Shown here one piece after another: positions 10,427 through 19,640 of a DNA stretch of 64,000 bases (the first letter of the stretch is position 1; each line of letters begins with the position of its first letter). Position numbers and translations under genes: made by a program. The DNA is from Heterocephalus glaber (lineage: Eukaryota; Chordata; Mammalia; Rodentia; Bathyergidae), in the NCBI RefSeq assembly GCF_000247695.1, contig NW_004624842.1, positions 4,957,359 to 5,021,358 of the forward strand, written 5' to 3'. The notes beneath the pieces are model-generated. The model did no database searches, had not been told where the DNA came from, and worked only from the letters and a program-made list of their open reading frames with translations.

Positions 10427-10795
10427 TTGGGTCTAGATGTCCCCTCCAAAGCCCCATTCGGCCATAGGTGACTGAATTTAGAGTGTGTGATACTAGGATT
10501 AAGGGCGTGTGAATACTAAACCACTACACTGAATGAGTACTTGGTTTGGCACTGCCCTAATTCCAGTCATCTGAATAAGATGAGAACAGAAAGACACTGT
10601 TAAGCTCCCTTGTTCCTTTTCCTTCCATATGGGCACCACGAACTGCTTCTCCTCTGCAATGTCTCTCTGCCATGGAGCCAGCTAATTACAACTGAAACCT
10701 TTACAAACTGTGAGCTAAATAAACCCTTTCCCCTTTAACTTTGAGTGTCAGGTATTTTGTCTCAGCAACAAGAGAAAAGTAACTAAGAGAGCCAG
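10427..10795 (+). repeat. MaLR-type LTR
   Basis: Starts TTATGGTTTGGGTCTAGATGTCCCC and ends with AAACTGTGAGCTAAATAAACCCTTTCCCC and CAGGTATTTTGTCTCAGCAACA. This is the typical MaLR LTR layout, with the AATAAA poly(A) signal in the conserved place near the 3' end. Confidence 0.8.
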
Positions 10796-11059
10796 TAAAT
10801 CTCAAATTTATCCTAAAATAAGACATTGATCTCTTCAAAACTTTTCCAAACCTTTATTACCAGGCCCTCATTAACCCTCTTAAACTTCAAATAATCTATT
10901 TTCTATACCACCACCACCTCACATTCATTCCTGACTCCATACCTTTCCACATTCTGAATCTTAGACTTAAATAATTTCCCTCTTCTATTCCTTAACAATT
11001 ATTCTCATACACCTTATTCAGCCCTAGACTCCTCTGAAGTAATGCTTGATCTATTTTCT

Positions 11060-11263
11060 TTTTCTTTTCTTTTTTTTTTTTGTTTTTGTTTTTATTTGGT
11101 GGTACTGGGGATGGAACCAAAGGCCTTCACACTAACATACATCTCTAGCCTTTTTTACATTACTTACTAAACTGCTAAATTGCCAGGCCGGGCCTGAACT
11201 TTTAATCTTCCTGCTTCAACCTCACATAGTGCTAGGATTACAGACATGTGCCACTATACTCAG
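11060..11263 (-). repeat. B1-dID SINE
   Basis: A T-rich run, then GGTGGTACTGGGGATGGAACC (inverted ID), TCTCTAGCC, and an inverted B1 (TTGCCAGGCCGGGCC ... GTGCCACTATACTCAG). Confidence 0.85.
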
Positions 11264-11639
11264 TTTAGAACTATTTTAAGTCTTTATGTGGGAAAGAACT
11301 TTCTTCCCAGAGGGCAGAAAACATGGGTTATGATGCAGAAAGACAAGCCCAGATCAGAGGTTGCAAAGTGGCAACCCACAAGACAAATTCTGCCCACAGT
11401 AGTGATTTGTTTGTCCCACAGTGTTTATACTATGAATTCATAAGTTGCCAACACTTAAAAATAAATACTTCTTACAAAATCTGGATATTCAATTTTTCTT
11501 TAGAAAAAAAGGTATTCAGGCCACACTTGATCTGTATTCACCCCTTAGATCAAGGGTGAATCAACACTGAATTGTGTACCTTACAGTGGTGAATTCCCTA
11601 CCCCCCGTGGTGAATTTTTAAATGTGATTTTTACCTTTC

Positions 11640-12188
11640 TTTGCTTTTTTTTGGTGGTACTGGGGAATAAATCCAGGGACAGGGCCTCAAGAGTACAGTG
11701 GACCCTCGAGTTATGACCAGCCTGACATACAAACAACTTGGGTTACAACCAGAATTTTAGTTTTAACTTAGGACCAAAGTCTTGAGTTAAGACCTGAATG
11801 CCAACTGCTAGTGCTTCCAGATGGTCTCAGATACAGATTTAACCCTTAAAGAATTCTGGAAGGAATATTACAACATCCTTTCCTGTGTGGGGTTGAGAAA
11901 TCTTGGGCCAGTGTTTCTCTAAGGACACTGACTGAGACCTCACTGGAAAACTGTGACCTAAAATTATACAGGAGAGAGACTTTGAAGGCTGTGTAGAGGA
12001 ATCTGACCAACTTAAATTACAACCAGCCCTCACAAGCGAATTCAGTTCATAAGTCAAGGGTTCACTATACTAAGCCAGCACTCTGCTACTGACTGAAGTA
12101 AACTCCAGGCCTTTTTATTGGGGGGATGGGGTCTCACTAAATTGCCCAACCTGGCCTCAAACTTGTGATTCTCCTACCTAATCCTCTT
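11640..12188 (-). repeat. B1-dID SINE split by a DNA transposon
   Basis: The left piece, 11640-11695, is the inverted ID start (GGTGGTACTGGGGAATAAATCC). The right piece, 12068-12188, continues with AAGCCAGCACTCTGCTACTGA and then the inverted B1 (GGGGTCTCACTAAATTGCCC). Removing 11696-12069 restores a normal SINE with one TA at the join. Confidence 0.85.
11696..12067. mobile_element. Tigger/pogo-type DNA transposon, internally deleted, nested in SINE
   Basis: A 372-bp element. The ends are inverted repeats: CAGTGGACCCTCGAGTTATGA on the left, and TAGTGAACCCTTGACTTATGA read inward on the minus strand from the right, 17 of 21 matching. TA lies directly outside each end (11694-11695 and 12068-12069), the target duplication of Tc1/mariner-pogo elements. 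Inside, the plus strand reads LTLKEFWKEYYNI, which resembles a conserved stretch near the C-terminus of Tigger/jerky-like transposases, so this looks like a deletion derivative. No intact transposase is present. Confidence 0.8.
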
Positions 12189-12189
12189 G

Positions 12190-13100
12190 CTTCCATGGCT
12201 TCATCACTTTCCTCATAGCTGGGACAAAATATTCAACACCAGGAACTTGAACAAGGAGAGGTTTATTTTGGCTCATGTTTTAGTCTACAGATGACTAGCT
12301 CCAAGGCAGGAAGGCATGGCACAGTATCTGACAAAGGAAAGCTGCTCACATCATGGCAGCCAAAAAGCAGAGTGTGAAGGAAGGAGCTAGATAAGAGACA
12401 TACTTACAGGTCACATTCCCATCGACCTGCCTCACCTAACTCAACCCCACCTCCTATGGCAAGGTATGATGATATGAATTTGAAAAGGTTTGGGTAGCCC
12501 CATCCCTATGGGATTCCTGATGGTTGTAGCCTTCATGGCTTCTCTCTTGGGCTAGCTTTAGTCACTCCTTGCAGCTTTCCTCAGACACTTCATGTTCTTG
12601 GCTTCTCTACTTTTCTGGGGTCTCTCTGCACTTTCAGTTTTACTCTCATAACTTCATATACTGCCCTCTCAGGGGCACATTTCCTGGACTCCTAGGCCTT
12701 TTTCTGAAATCTGAGTGGAAGCCTCCTTGATCCTATAACTCTTGGATCCAGCATGCCTGTAAAACCAGTACCATGTGGATGATACCAAGGTATGCTGCCA
12801 GTTCAAGCCATAGCAGGGCCCTCTTGGATCATGACTGCAGAGGCCTCTGAATGCCTAGATGGCTGAACTCTGGGAAACATTTCCCTCTTCACCCTAGAAA
12901 AGAGTACAGTGTCATGGGTCTCTCTTGTCAAAGCAAAGTCTTTCATTTTTGTAGGGTGTAGGGTGGGATCTTGTTTCCCAGGATGCCCTCAAGTCATCCT
13001 TCCTATTGTCTTAATACAAAGTACTTAGCTTCTTTTTAATCTTTTCAGCAATCCTGCTCTCTTAGGCACCAACTCTGCAGGCTCTTCCTTTCTTTGGAAA
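12190..13100 (-). repeat. MaLR element: 3' LTR plus internal sequence
   Basis: 12190-12480 is an inverted MaLR LTR (CAAAATATTCAACACC, AGAGGTTTATTTTGGCTCATG, AAGCTGCTCACATCATGGCAGCC). From 12485 onward the sequence (GCATGCCTGTAAAACCAGTACCATGTGGATG, CTGGGAAACATTT...) resembles MaLR internal sequence of THE1/MST type. Reading on the minus strand, internal sequence precedes the LTR, so this is a 3' LTR. No open frame was found. Confidence 0.7.
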
Positions 13101-13107
13101 CTGAAAA

Positions 13108-13192
13108 CTTTTTTTTTCAGTACCACAGATTGAACTCAGGACCTTGTGCTTGTGAGGCAGGCACAGTGCAACTGAGCTAAATCCCCAGCCCA
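13108..13192 (-). repeat. ID-A SINE
   Basis: A T run, then GTACCACAGATTGAACTC ... GAGCTAAATCCCCAGCC. Flanked by ACTGAAAACTTTTT on both sides. Confidence 0.93.
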
Positions 13193-13261
13193 CTGAAAAC
13201 TTTTTAAATGGATTTTCTGCTCCTGTTTCTCAGTTTCAACCTTGTTAAAAACACCAAGCAG

Positions 13262-13365
13262 GGGCCGGGAATTTAGTTCAGTAGTTCCATCGCCTGCCTC
13301 ACAAGCACAAGGACCCTAGTTTGATCCCTGGTACCAAAAAAACCCACCCACCCCCCAAAAAACCA
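13262..13365 (+). repeat. ID-A SINE
   Basis: GGGCCGGGAATTTAGTTCAG ... GTTTGATCCCTGGTACC, followed by an A/C-rich tail. The flanks AACACCAAGCAG and AAAACCAAGCAG form the target duplication. Confidence 0.92.
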
Positions 13366-13539
13366 AGCAGTATCCAACTACAACCTGAACATTGAGCTGC
13401 CTTGAAATTTTCTCCACCAGATTAATTAGTCATCCTTAATCTCAGTTTCCTGCAAGGCCTTAAGGCATGAGCAAAACATAAGACAAATTTTTGGCCAGGG
13501 CAAAAAACAAAAACAAAATAAACATTAAAAAAATTTTAA

Positions 13540-13605
13540 AAGGCTGGGAATGTTACTCAGTTCAACAGCCTTAAGTTCAATCCTCAATACCCTCTCCCCA
13601 AAAAG
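13540..13605 (+). repeat. ID-like SINE remnant
   Basis: AGGCTGGGAATGTTACTCAG ... GTTCAATCCTCAATACC and an A-rich end. Internally shortened. Confidence 0.65.
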
Positions 13606-14059
13606 AGGAAAAGAAATGAAAGATGTTTTCTTCTTACTGCCGATAACATCATCTTTTCCTTTTTTCTTTACATTTTCATTTCCATGTCTTATTTTTTGTC
13701 ACTTCAGATTTCTTCCTCTTACCATCTCATGTAACTTTCCCTCTTACCCACTTTCTTTCTAGCATCTCTCACAAATCACCCCACCATCTCATCTTCTCTC
13801 CATAATTTAAAAAAAAATTTACACATTCATTGGATTATAACAAACAGGGACCACAATAAGCAAATTACAGGTTTGTCTCAAGCATTTACAAGGCAATTAG
13901 TTAACAAAAATATAGATACAAAGTTCACAAAGATGAATAGTAAAGATTAATATTTACAGTAATAACAAGAACGTATGAATGGGTACGTCAAAGGGTATGT
14001 CAGTATCTCATTTACCCAATTCTCCCTCTCCCAAGCCCTTGATGACCACCTTTCTCTCC

Positions 14060-14715
14060 ATTTCTGTGAGTTTATTTTTTTCTTGATTCCACATATAAGA
14101 TCATATCTTTACTTAGGATAATGTCTTTCAGATTCATCCATACTGTCCCAAACAGCCAAATTTCCCTTTTATAAGGTCAAGTAATATTCCATCATATATA
14201 CACCACGATTTCTTTTTCTTTCCTTTTTTGCAGTACTAAAGACTGAATCTACGGCTCCATGCATGCTAGGTAAGCATTCTATCATTGAACTTCATCCCCA
14301 TCCCTTTTTAATTTTTTTTTTTTTTCTGGTACTGGGGATCGAACTAGGGACCTTGAGCTTGTGAGGCAGGCAGTGGAACCACTGAGCTAAATTCCTGGCC
14401 TTCTTTTTATTTTTGATTTTGAAACAGGATCTCACTAAATTGCCCAAACTATGCTCAAACTTACAATCTTCCTGCCTCAGCCCTGGAGTACCTGGGATTG
14501 CAGGGTACACCAACCAAGCCCAGCTTATACCACAATTTCTTTATCCATGTATCCTTAGGCAAACACTTAGATGTTTTCATTATTTTGGCTATTGTGATTA
14601 ATGCCGTAAGGAACATAGAAGTACAGGTATTTCTCTGAGGTAGTGATTTTATTTCCTTTGGATGTATACCTAAAAGTGGGATTGCTAGATCTTATGGTAG
14701 TTCTATTTTAACTCT
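14060..14715 (-). repeat. Old L1 3' fragment
   Basis: Inverted L1 ORF2 end: TTCAGATTCATCCATACTGTCCC, ATTCCATCATATATACACC, TTTGGATGTATACCTAAAAGTGGGATTGCT. Interrupted at about 14205-14523 by a B1-dID SINE, which itself holds an ID-A. Confidence 0.8.
14205..14523 (-). repeat. B1-dID SINE with nested ID-A
   Basis: Inverted ID part at 14225-14303, ID-A (minus) at about 14308-14402 (CTGGTACTGGGGATCGAAC ... GAGCTAAATTCCTGGCC), and inverted B1 part at 14415-14523. CTTTTTAATTTTT and CTTTTTATTTTT flank the ID-A. Order of insertion: L1, then B1-dID, then ID-A. Confidence 0.85.
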
Positions 14716-15469
14716 CTCTCCCTATTCAGTTTTCTTACCTAAAAATTTACCTGCTCTACTTCATTCACTCCATATTCTCTTACTGCTTGACTTTATGTTC
14801 TACTTTTTCTCTTAATCAATAGTTTGTCTCATCTCTCACGTTAGTAAAATATTACAGCTTCTCCCACCTTGTGGATCTAGATAATGTCTTAAATCTTGAA
14901 TTCATTTTCTTCCCTAAAGCTTTAGTATGTATTATTTTTATTCTAACAATAATACTAGGAGGCAGGTAGGAATCAATAATAAATACATCTATGTTTAAGA
15001 AAATAAAACTGAGGCCCAATAAGACCAAATAAGCTGCCAAAAGTCACATGGCTTGTCAGTGACAAAATCAAGTAAGAACTTAGATCTTTTCTATTTCTAT
15101 CACCCTATACTGTCTTCTTCTCTACTTCTTAACCATACACATGCACATGTCTGAACAAGTTTACAGAGATAATTGTGTATAAAATAGCACAAGTAGGAAG
15201 TGTGTGTGTGTGTGTATATATATATGGAGCTATATAAAAATAATAAAGTCAAAGGACTCAAATTAAGAGACAGTATGGCTCATAGACTAGTCCTTGCCAA
15301 GGAGGCTTTGAGATTCAGATCCAAGAGGAAACTGCCTATTTCTCCAATCAAATGATGCGGTCAGCATCAACACTACTCTCGCTCTATACTTCCACACAGC
15401 AGTTATATGACCAGGGCTTGCCCTCTGCACCATCCTATCCCCAAATCTGTCTGAGGAATGTAAGCATAC
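14716..15469. other. No repeat recognised; low-complexity TG/TA tract inside
   Basis: Mostly AT-rich single-copy-like sequence. A (TG)8(TA)5-type tract lies at 15200-15225. This may be intron sequence downstream of the candidate exon at 15470-15546. Confidence 0.4.
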
Positions 15470-15546
15470 CTGAAGTTCTCACTGTTCAAGTCACTTCTTT
15501 GGGTTAAGGCGTTGTCTCCAGAAGGCCACTGTGAAATGCATGTTAC
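15470..15546 (-). other. Candidate spliced exon (gene not recognised)
   Basis: On the minus strand a pyrimidine-rich tract ending CTTCTCAG precedes a 77-nt segment that ends CTTCAG followed by GTATGC, so both splice sites are strong. The segment is not a recognised repeat. It lies 4.8 kb downstream of a minus-strand first-exon donor in the CpG island at 20.32 kb. One frame is open throughout (CISQWPSGDNALTQRSDL). The only ATG starts a 16-codon frame, MHFTVAFWRQRLNPKK, that stops inside the exon. It could be a coding exon or a 5' UTR exon with a short upstream ORF. The gene was not identified. Confidence 0.5.
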
Positions 15547-15607
15547 CTGAGAAGGGAAGGAGGGTCCATTAACATAGTTTTACTATAGTTAAACACATCA
15601 ATCTGCA

Positions 15608-15697
15608 GGGCCGGGATTTAGCTCAGTGGTTCCACCACGTGCCTTGCAAGCTCAAGGTCCCGAGTTCAATCCCCAGTATCAAAAAAAACCCAAAAAA
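15608..15697 (+). repeat. ID-A SINE
   Basis: GGGCCGGGATTTAGCTCAGTGG ... GTTCAATCCCCAGTATC, then an A-rich tail. ACATCAATCTGCA flanks both sides. Confidence 0.95.
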
Positions 15698-15711
15698 CCA
15701 CATCAATCTGC

Positions 15712-16440
15712 AACAACCTTGGGAATCTCACAGAACAAGGTTTGGTTTGGTTTTTCCCCTAGCACAAAGTCTTTAAAAAAATTTATCATAGGATAATTTT
15801 TGAAGGAGCAGGCAAGATGGAAGAGCAAATTAAGGGAAAATGACTCAGATATAGTATGGGGTAATACCCACCTGGGTATGATGGACATGTGGCAAACTGA
15901 GGACAGCCAGATGAACGTATATCCTACCTATACAGGTCACTCTAATGACATTCCCTGCAACTTAGAGCTTCTTAGGGACAGAAAAAGAAAAAGCACTCCA
16001 AAGTTCTGGGTATAATCAGGTCTGAAAAGAGCTGAGCTGGCAGCAGTTTTCCAAGGACAGTGCCTGATAGACTGAAAAAGCCCAGGGCAGAAGAGCTTCT
16101 GGTTAAGTGTCTCTACTTATGAGGAGTTTCCAACCTAACATTTTTAGCTGACCCAGAGAAGACTGCAATTCAGTTCTGATTGCCCTTACTGATTTAAACA
16201 GTACTGACTCAAAGCCAATGTCATTTACAGACACAAAAATCAACATGGCTTTACTGAATGTTTATTATGAGCTCAGAATTTAACTAAGTACTACAAATAT
16301 ACAAAAAGAAAAAAACTATATACTTTTGCTTTAATTCATATAAATAAAACCAACCCCCAAACCCAAAACTGAAAGGAATAAGGAACAAGAAAGAAAATGG
16401 TGGCGAGGGGGTGACTATTTTCTATCAATATTAACATACA
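15712..16440. other. No gene or repeat recognised
   Basis: Single-copy-like AT-rich sequence. The open frames seen here are short and lack splice or codon support. Confidence 0.4.
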
Positions 16441-16446
16441 TTAAAA

Positions 16447-16636
16447 AAAAATTTTTTTTTGATTACTGGGGACTGAACCCAGAGCCTTCACATTGAGCTA
16501 TAGCCCTAGTCTTTTTATTTTATTTTTTTTTTTAAGATAGACTCTAAGTTGTCCAGGCTGGGCTCGAACTTGCGATCCTCCTGCCTCAGCCTCCCAGAGT
16601 GATGAGATTACAGGGATAAGCCACATGCCCTGCTTA
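16447..16636 (-). repeat. B1-dID SINE
   Basis: ATTACTGGGGACTGAACCC ... CTATAGCCCTAG (ID part), then GTTGTCCAGGCTGGGCTCGAACT ... CAGGGATAAGCCAC (B1 part), all inverted. Confidence 0.9.
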
Positions 16637-16879
16637 ATACAAATTTCTTAAACAAGAATGAACAAAACTAATTTGTAGGTCAAAGGTCTCATTAAAATCC
16701 TACCTAAACAGTCAAGAGGCACAGGCTGGAAATACTATAACATTTTCCCCCTGCTCTAGTATCAGTTCTTTAATAGTACATATTCACTTTGGCTGGTTCT
16801 AATTCTAGCTCTAACTCTTTAAGTAGTTTTATGTAAAATACTCTTCCCACCCCGGTTATTTTCTATAATGTGCTCTACC

Positions 16880-17000
16880 CTTCCAGTATTAGGGATTAAA
16901 CTCAGGGCATCAAAATCATGTTGGCTTCAAACAGGAGTCTCCTGTTTCAGCCTCCATAGTAGCTGGGACTACAAGTGTGTGCTCTCATACTGAGCAAATC
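16880..17000 (-). repeat. B1-dID SINE, worn
   Basis: ATTAGGGATTAAACTCAGGGC, then GTCTCCTGTTTCAGCCTCC and GCTGGGACTACAAGTGTGTGC. Inverted and shortened. Confidence 0.65.
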
Positions 17001-17082
17001 TTTTTCTTTTTAAACAAACAGAAAACTAAAAGGCTAGTCATGTCTAACAGTATATACCCAGCAAATATATAGCACCTACACT

Positions 17083-17170
17083 ATCCACTTGAGGTATTAT
17101 TGTCCACTGGAAGTATTACTGGAGATACTGTCCACTGGAGGACAATAACTGTCCACTGGAGGTATTACTA
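17083..17170 (+). repeat. Short imperfect tandem repeat
   Basis: A unit of about 20-30 bp built on TGTCCACTGGAGGTATTA occurs four times with small changes (CACTTGAGGTATTATTG, CCACTGGAAGTATTACT, CCACTGGAGGACAATAACT, CCACTGGAGGTATTACT). Confidence 0.8.
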
Positions 17171-17327
17171 ATCCATCATAATACACTGTCCCACAGAACA
17201 CACAACTAGAATCTTTCTTAACACAGTGTTTCCAGCAGCTTTTCCAATCAGAGTTGGCCTATAAGCCAAAATTCATTTACTCTAAAACCCAAATAACAAG
17301 TTTCTATGGGCTGGATGAAACATATTT

Positions 17328-17422
17328 CTTTTTTTTTTTTTCTTTTGGTACTGGGGATCTAACTCCGGACCTTGCGCTTTCGAGGCAGGTGCCGGAACCA
17401 CTGAGCTAAATCTCCGGCCCCG
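17328..17422 (-). repeat. ID-A SINE
   Basis: A T-rich run, then GGTACTGGGGATCTAACTCC ... CTAAATCTCCGGCC. The target duplication GATGAAACATATTTCT is perfect on both sides (16 bp). Confidence 0.95.
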
Positions 17423-17514
17423 ATGAAACATATTTCTAACAAGCCTAAATCAATACTATCAACATCATGAATTTCAGTACAAATTCCCAAGTTCTCTTCC
17501 AAACTGCAACTGAC

Positions 17515-17608
17515 CCGCCGAGGATTTAGCCCAGTGGTTCCGCTGCCTGTCTCGAAAGTCCAAGGTCCCAAGTTCGATCCCCGGTACCAAAAAAAAAAAA
17601 AAAAAGAT
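17515..17608 (+). repeat. ID-A SINE
   Basis: GCCGAGGATTTAGCCCAGTGG ... GTTCGATCCCCGGTACC and an A tail. The flanks AAACTGCAACTGACCC and AAACTGCACCTGACCC are a 16-bp target duplication with one change. Confidence 0.95.
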
Positions 17609-17802
17609 AACAAACTGCACCTGACCCATTTCATTCTAATTTCTTAAAGATGGTAATGAACAATTTACACTGATACTATAAACATATATAACCTGAAAAT
17701 ATTAATTTAGGCTTGGTATTTTTTTTTTTAATAGAAAAGAAACCCTTTACCCAGACTAGCCCTAAAAAAAATCCACATCCAAAAATATGACAATACAATT
17801 GC

Positions 17803-18037
17803 ACTATTTTTTTTTAGGGTTTTTTTTGTTTTCGGTACCCGGGATCAAACTCAGGACCTTGCACTTTCAAGGCAGGCTCGGTGCCACTGAGCTAAATCCC
17901 CAGCCCTGGATGTATCTTTTTAACAGTCCAATTGTTAGCTCAGGTTTAGCTCAGTGGCACAGTGCCCGCCTGGAAATCGCAAGGTCCTGAGATAGATCCC
18001 CAGTACTGAAAAAAAAAAAAAAAAAAAAGATACATCC
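17803..18037. repeat. Inverted pair of ID-A SINEs (head to head)
   Basis: An inverted ID-A at 17803-17907 and a direct ID-A at about 17936-18028 face each other across a short spacer. The arms extend past the SINEs: GGATGTATCTTTTT at 17908-17921 is answered by AAAAAGATACATCC at 18024-18037. Together they make an inverted repeat with arms of roughly 100 bp. Confidence 0.85.
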
Positions 18038-18690
18038 AACCCTTTGATCATCCCATGGTCAGGCTGTTGCTTCTCACCAAGAATTCTGCAATAGCCACTC
18101 TTCTGCTCTTTCATTATTTCCAAAGCCATCTTTCTAAAAACATACGTCCTCCCATCACATCTACATCTAACAACATAAAATTTAAAATTTAATTTTAGCA
18201 TTACACTTAGAACTCTTCATAGCTGCTTTCTTTTACCTTTCTCATGTCCTATAACAGTTACCTTCTCCACTCTATTCCCTGAACTCCTTTCCTCCCACAG
18301 TCCTCTGAATTTACACATAGCAAAGGCATTAAGGTGTCCTTCCCTTTCCCCACCTCTGTCACATTCCAACTCATCATCTAAAATCAAACTTCTCATCCAC
18401 AGGCAAGTCCTGGCTCCTCCTCTGGCCAGCCCACAAAGAGAATTGGCTACTTCCTCTTCTCTGTCTCAGTGCTTTTTAAACTGTCCTTGGAATATCCACC
18501 ATATTGTTTTTGCCTCAGTGATTCTCAAGACCATCAGAATTATCTGAAGCATGTCTTAAAGATAAATTGTAGCAGCCAATATAGACTGACTAATCAATCT
18601 CAGAAATGAGACCCTGCAACTTCTTTTAAAAAGTTCTTCTTATTGTCCTAATGGTCAAATTTGTGGACTATAAAATTGTCTCTCTCTTTA
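18038..18690. other. No gene or repeat recognised
   Basis: Pyrimidine-rich, single-copy-like sequence on the minus-strand gene's presumed intron 1. Nothing further is supported. Confidence 0.4.
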
Positions 18691-18691
18691 A

Positions 18692-18805
18692 CTGTAAGGA
18701 GCTGAGCACATAGTGCCTGTCTGTAATCCCAGCCCTCAAATCTTCTGGCAGGAGGATACAGAATTTAAGGCAGGCCTGGGCTACATAGCAAGACCCTAAT
18801 CACAC
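18692..18805 (+). repeat. B1-like SINE
   Basis: GGAGCTGAGCACATAGTGCC, TGTAATCCCAGCCC, GGCCTGGGCTACATAGCAAGACCC. Confidence 0.8.
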
Positions 18806-18861
18806 CTTCCCCCAAAAAGGTAGAAATTTACATAATATAATGAAAAAGTACTCTGTACTCA

Positions 18862-18950
18862 CTTTTTTTTTGTTTTGGTACTGGGGATTGAACTCAGGAC
18901 CTTGCGCTTGCAAGGCAGGCCGTGGAACCACTGAGCTAAATCCCTGGCCC
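18862..18950 (-). repeat. ID-A SINE
   Basis: T run, GGTACTGGGGATTGAACTC, AAGGCAGGCCGTGGAACC, GAGCTAAATCCCTGGCCC. Confidence 0.95.
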
Positions 18951-19640
18951 TTATTTTTTATTTTATATCACACTCTCATTCACTTATGCTGCAAACAAAT
19001 TAATTACTTTTGGACTTAAACTTCCAAAAAAGTATATTCACTGTTCAAAAAGAGAATTTCCACCTTCATTTCTAAATCTGAAAGATAAAACAATTACGTC
19101 TGGAGTAAACCTTTGACTACATAGTACAGGTTCTCACCAGATTTGCCATGAGAACTTTATTTCAGATGAGAACCAAGTCCTTTGCCAATTTTGAGGGTGG
19201 AAACACAATGCTTTTACATACTTCCGAAGACTGAATTGTGTTACAAATAGGTGCAGAAGAGCCTACTTAAATGCAATAAGGTGGCTGGCTTGTGTTCTCT
19301 AATTTTCAAAGAAAACTCTCACTCTTCCTCCCCGACCCCCACTTCAAAACAAGTTTACTGCAGCTGTTAAACAGCGATGGAAAATGTAACAAGATTAGGA
19401 TACAAATATAGCCAAGAAAACCAGATGAGTTATTGGGAAATTGTGAATTTAGGGTACCAAGCACGTTCGTTCACCTAGTCAACATTTCCAACTAACTTTA
19501 GGCTCAATGTCTACCTCGGGTGCAAGGACCCCTGTGTTTCCCTCTTTAAATTGAGGCCCGGAACCAAGTCTGAAAACTTGAGTTCTCCACTTATAAGTCA
19601 CGTCCTCATCATGTTAAGACACTTCAAGTAGTTCACGGCT
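18951..19640. other. No repeat recognised, approach to CpG island
   Basis: Single-copy-like sequence with rising GC to the right. It lies within intron 1 of the putative minus-strand gene. Confidence 0.4.
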
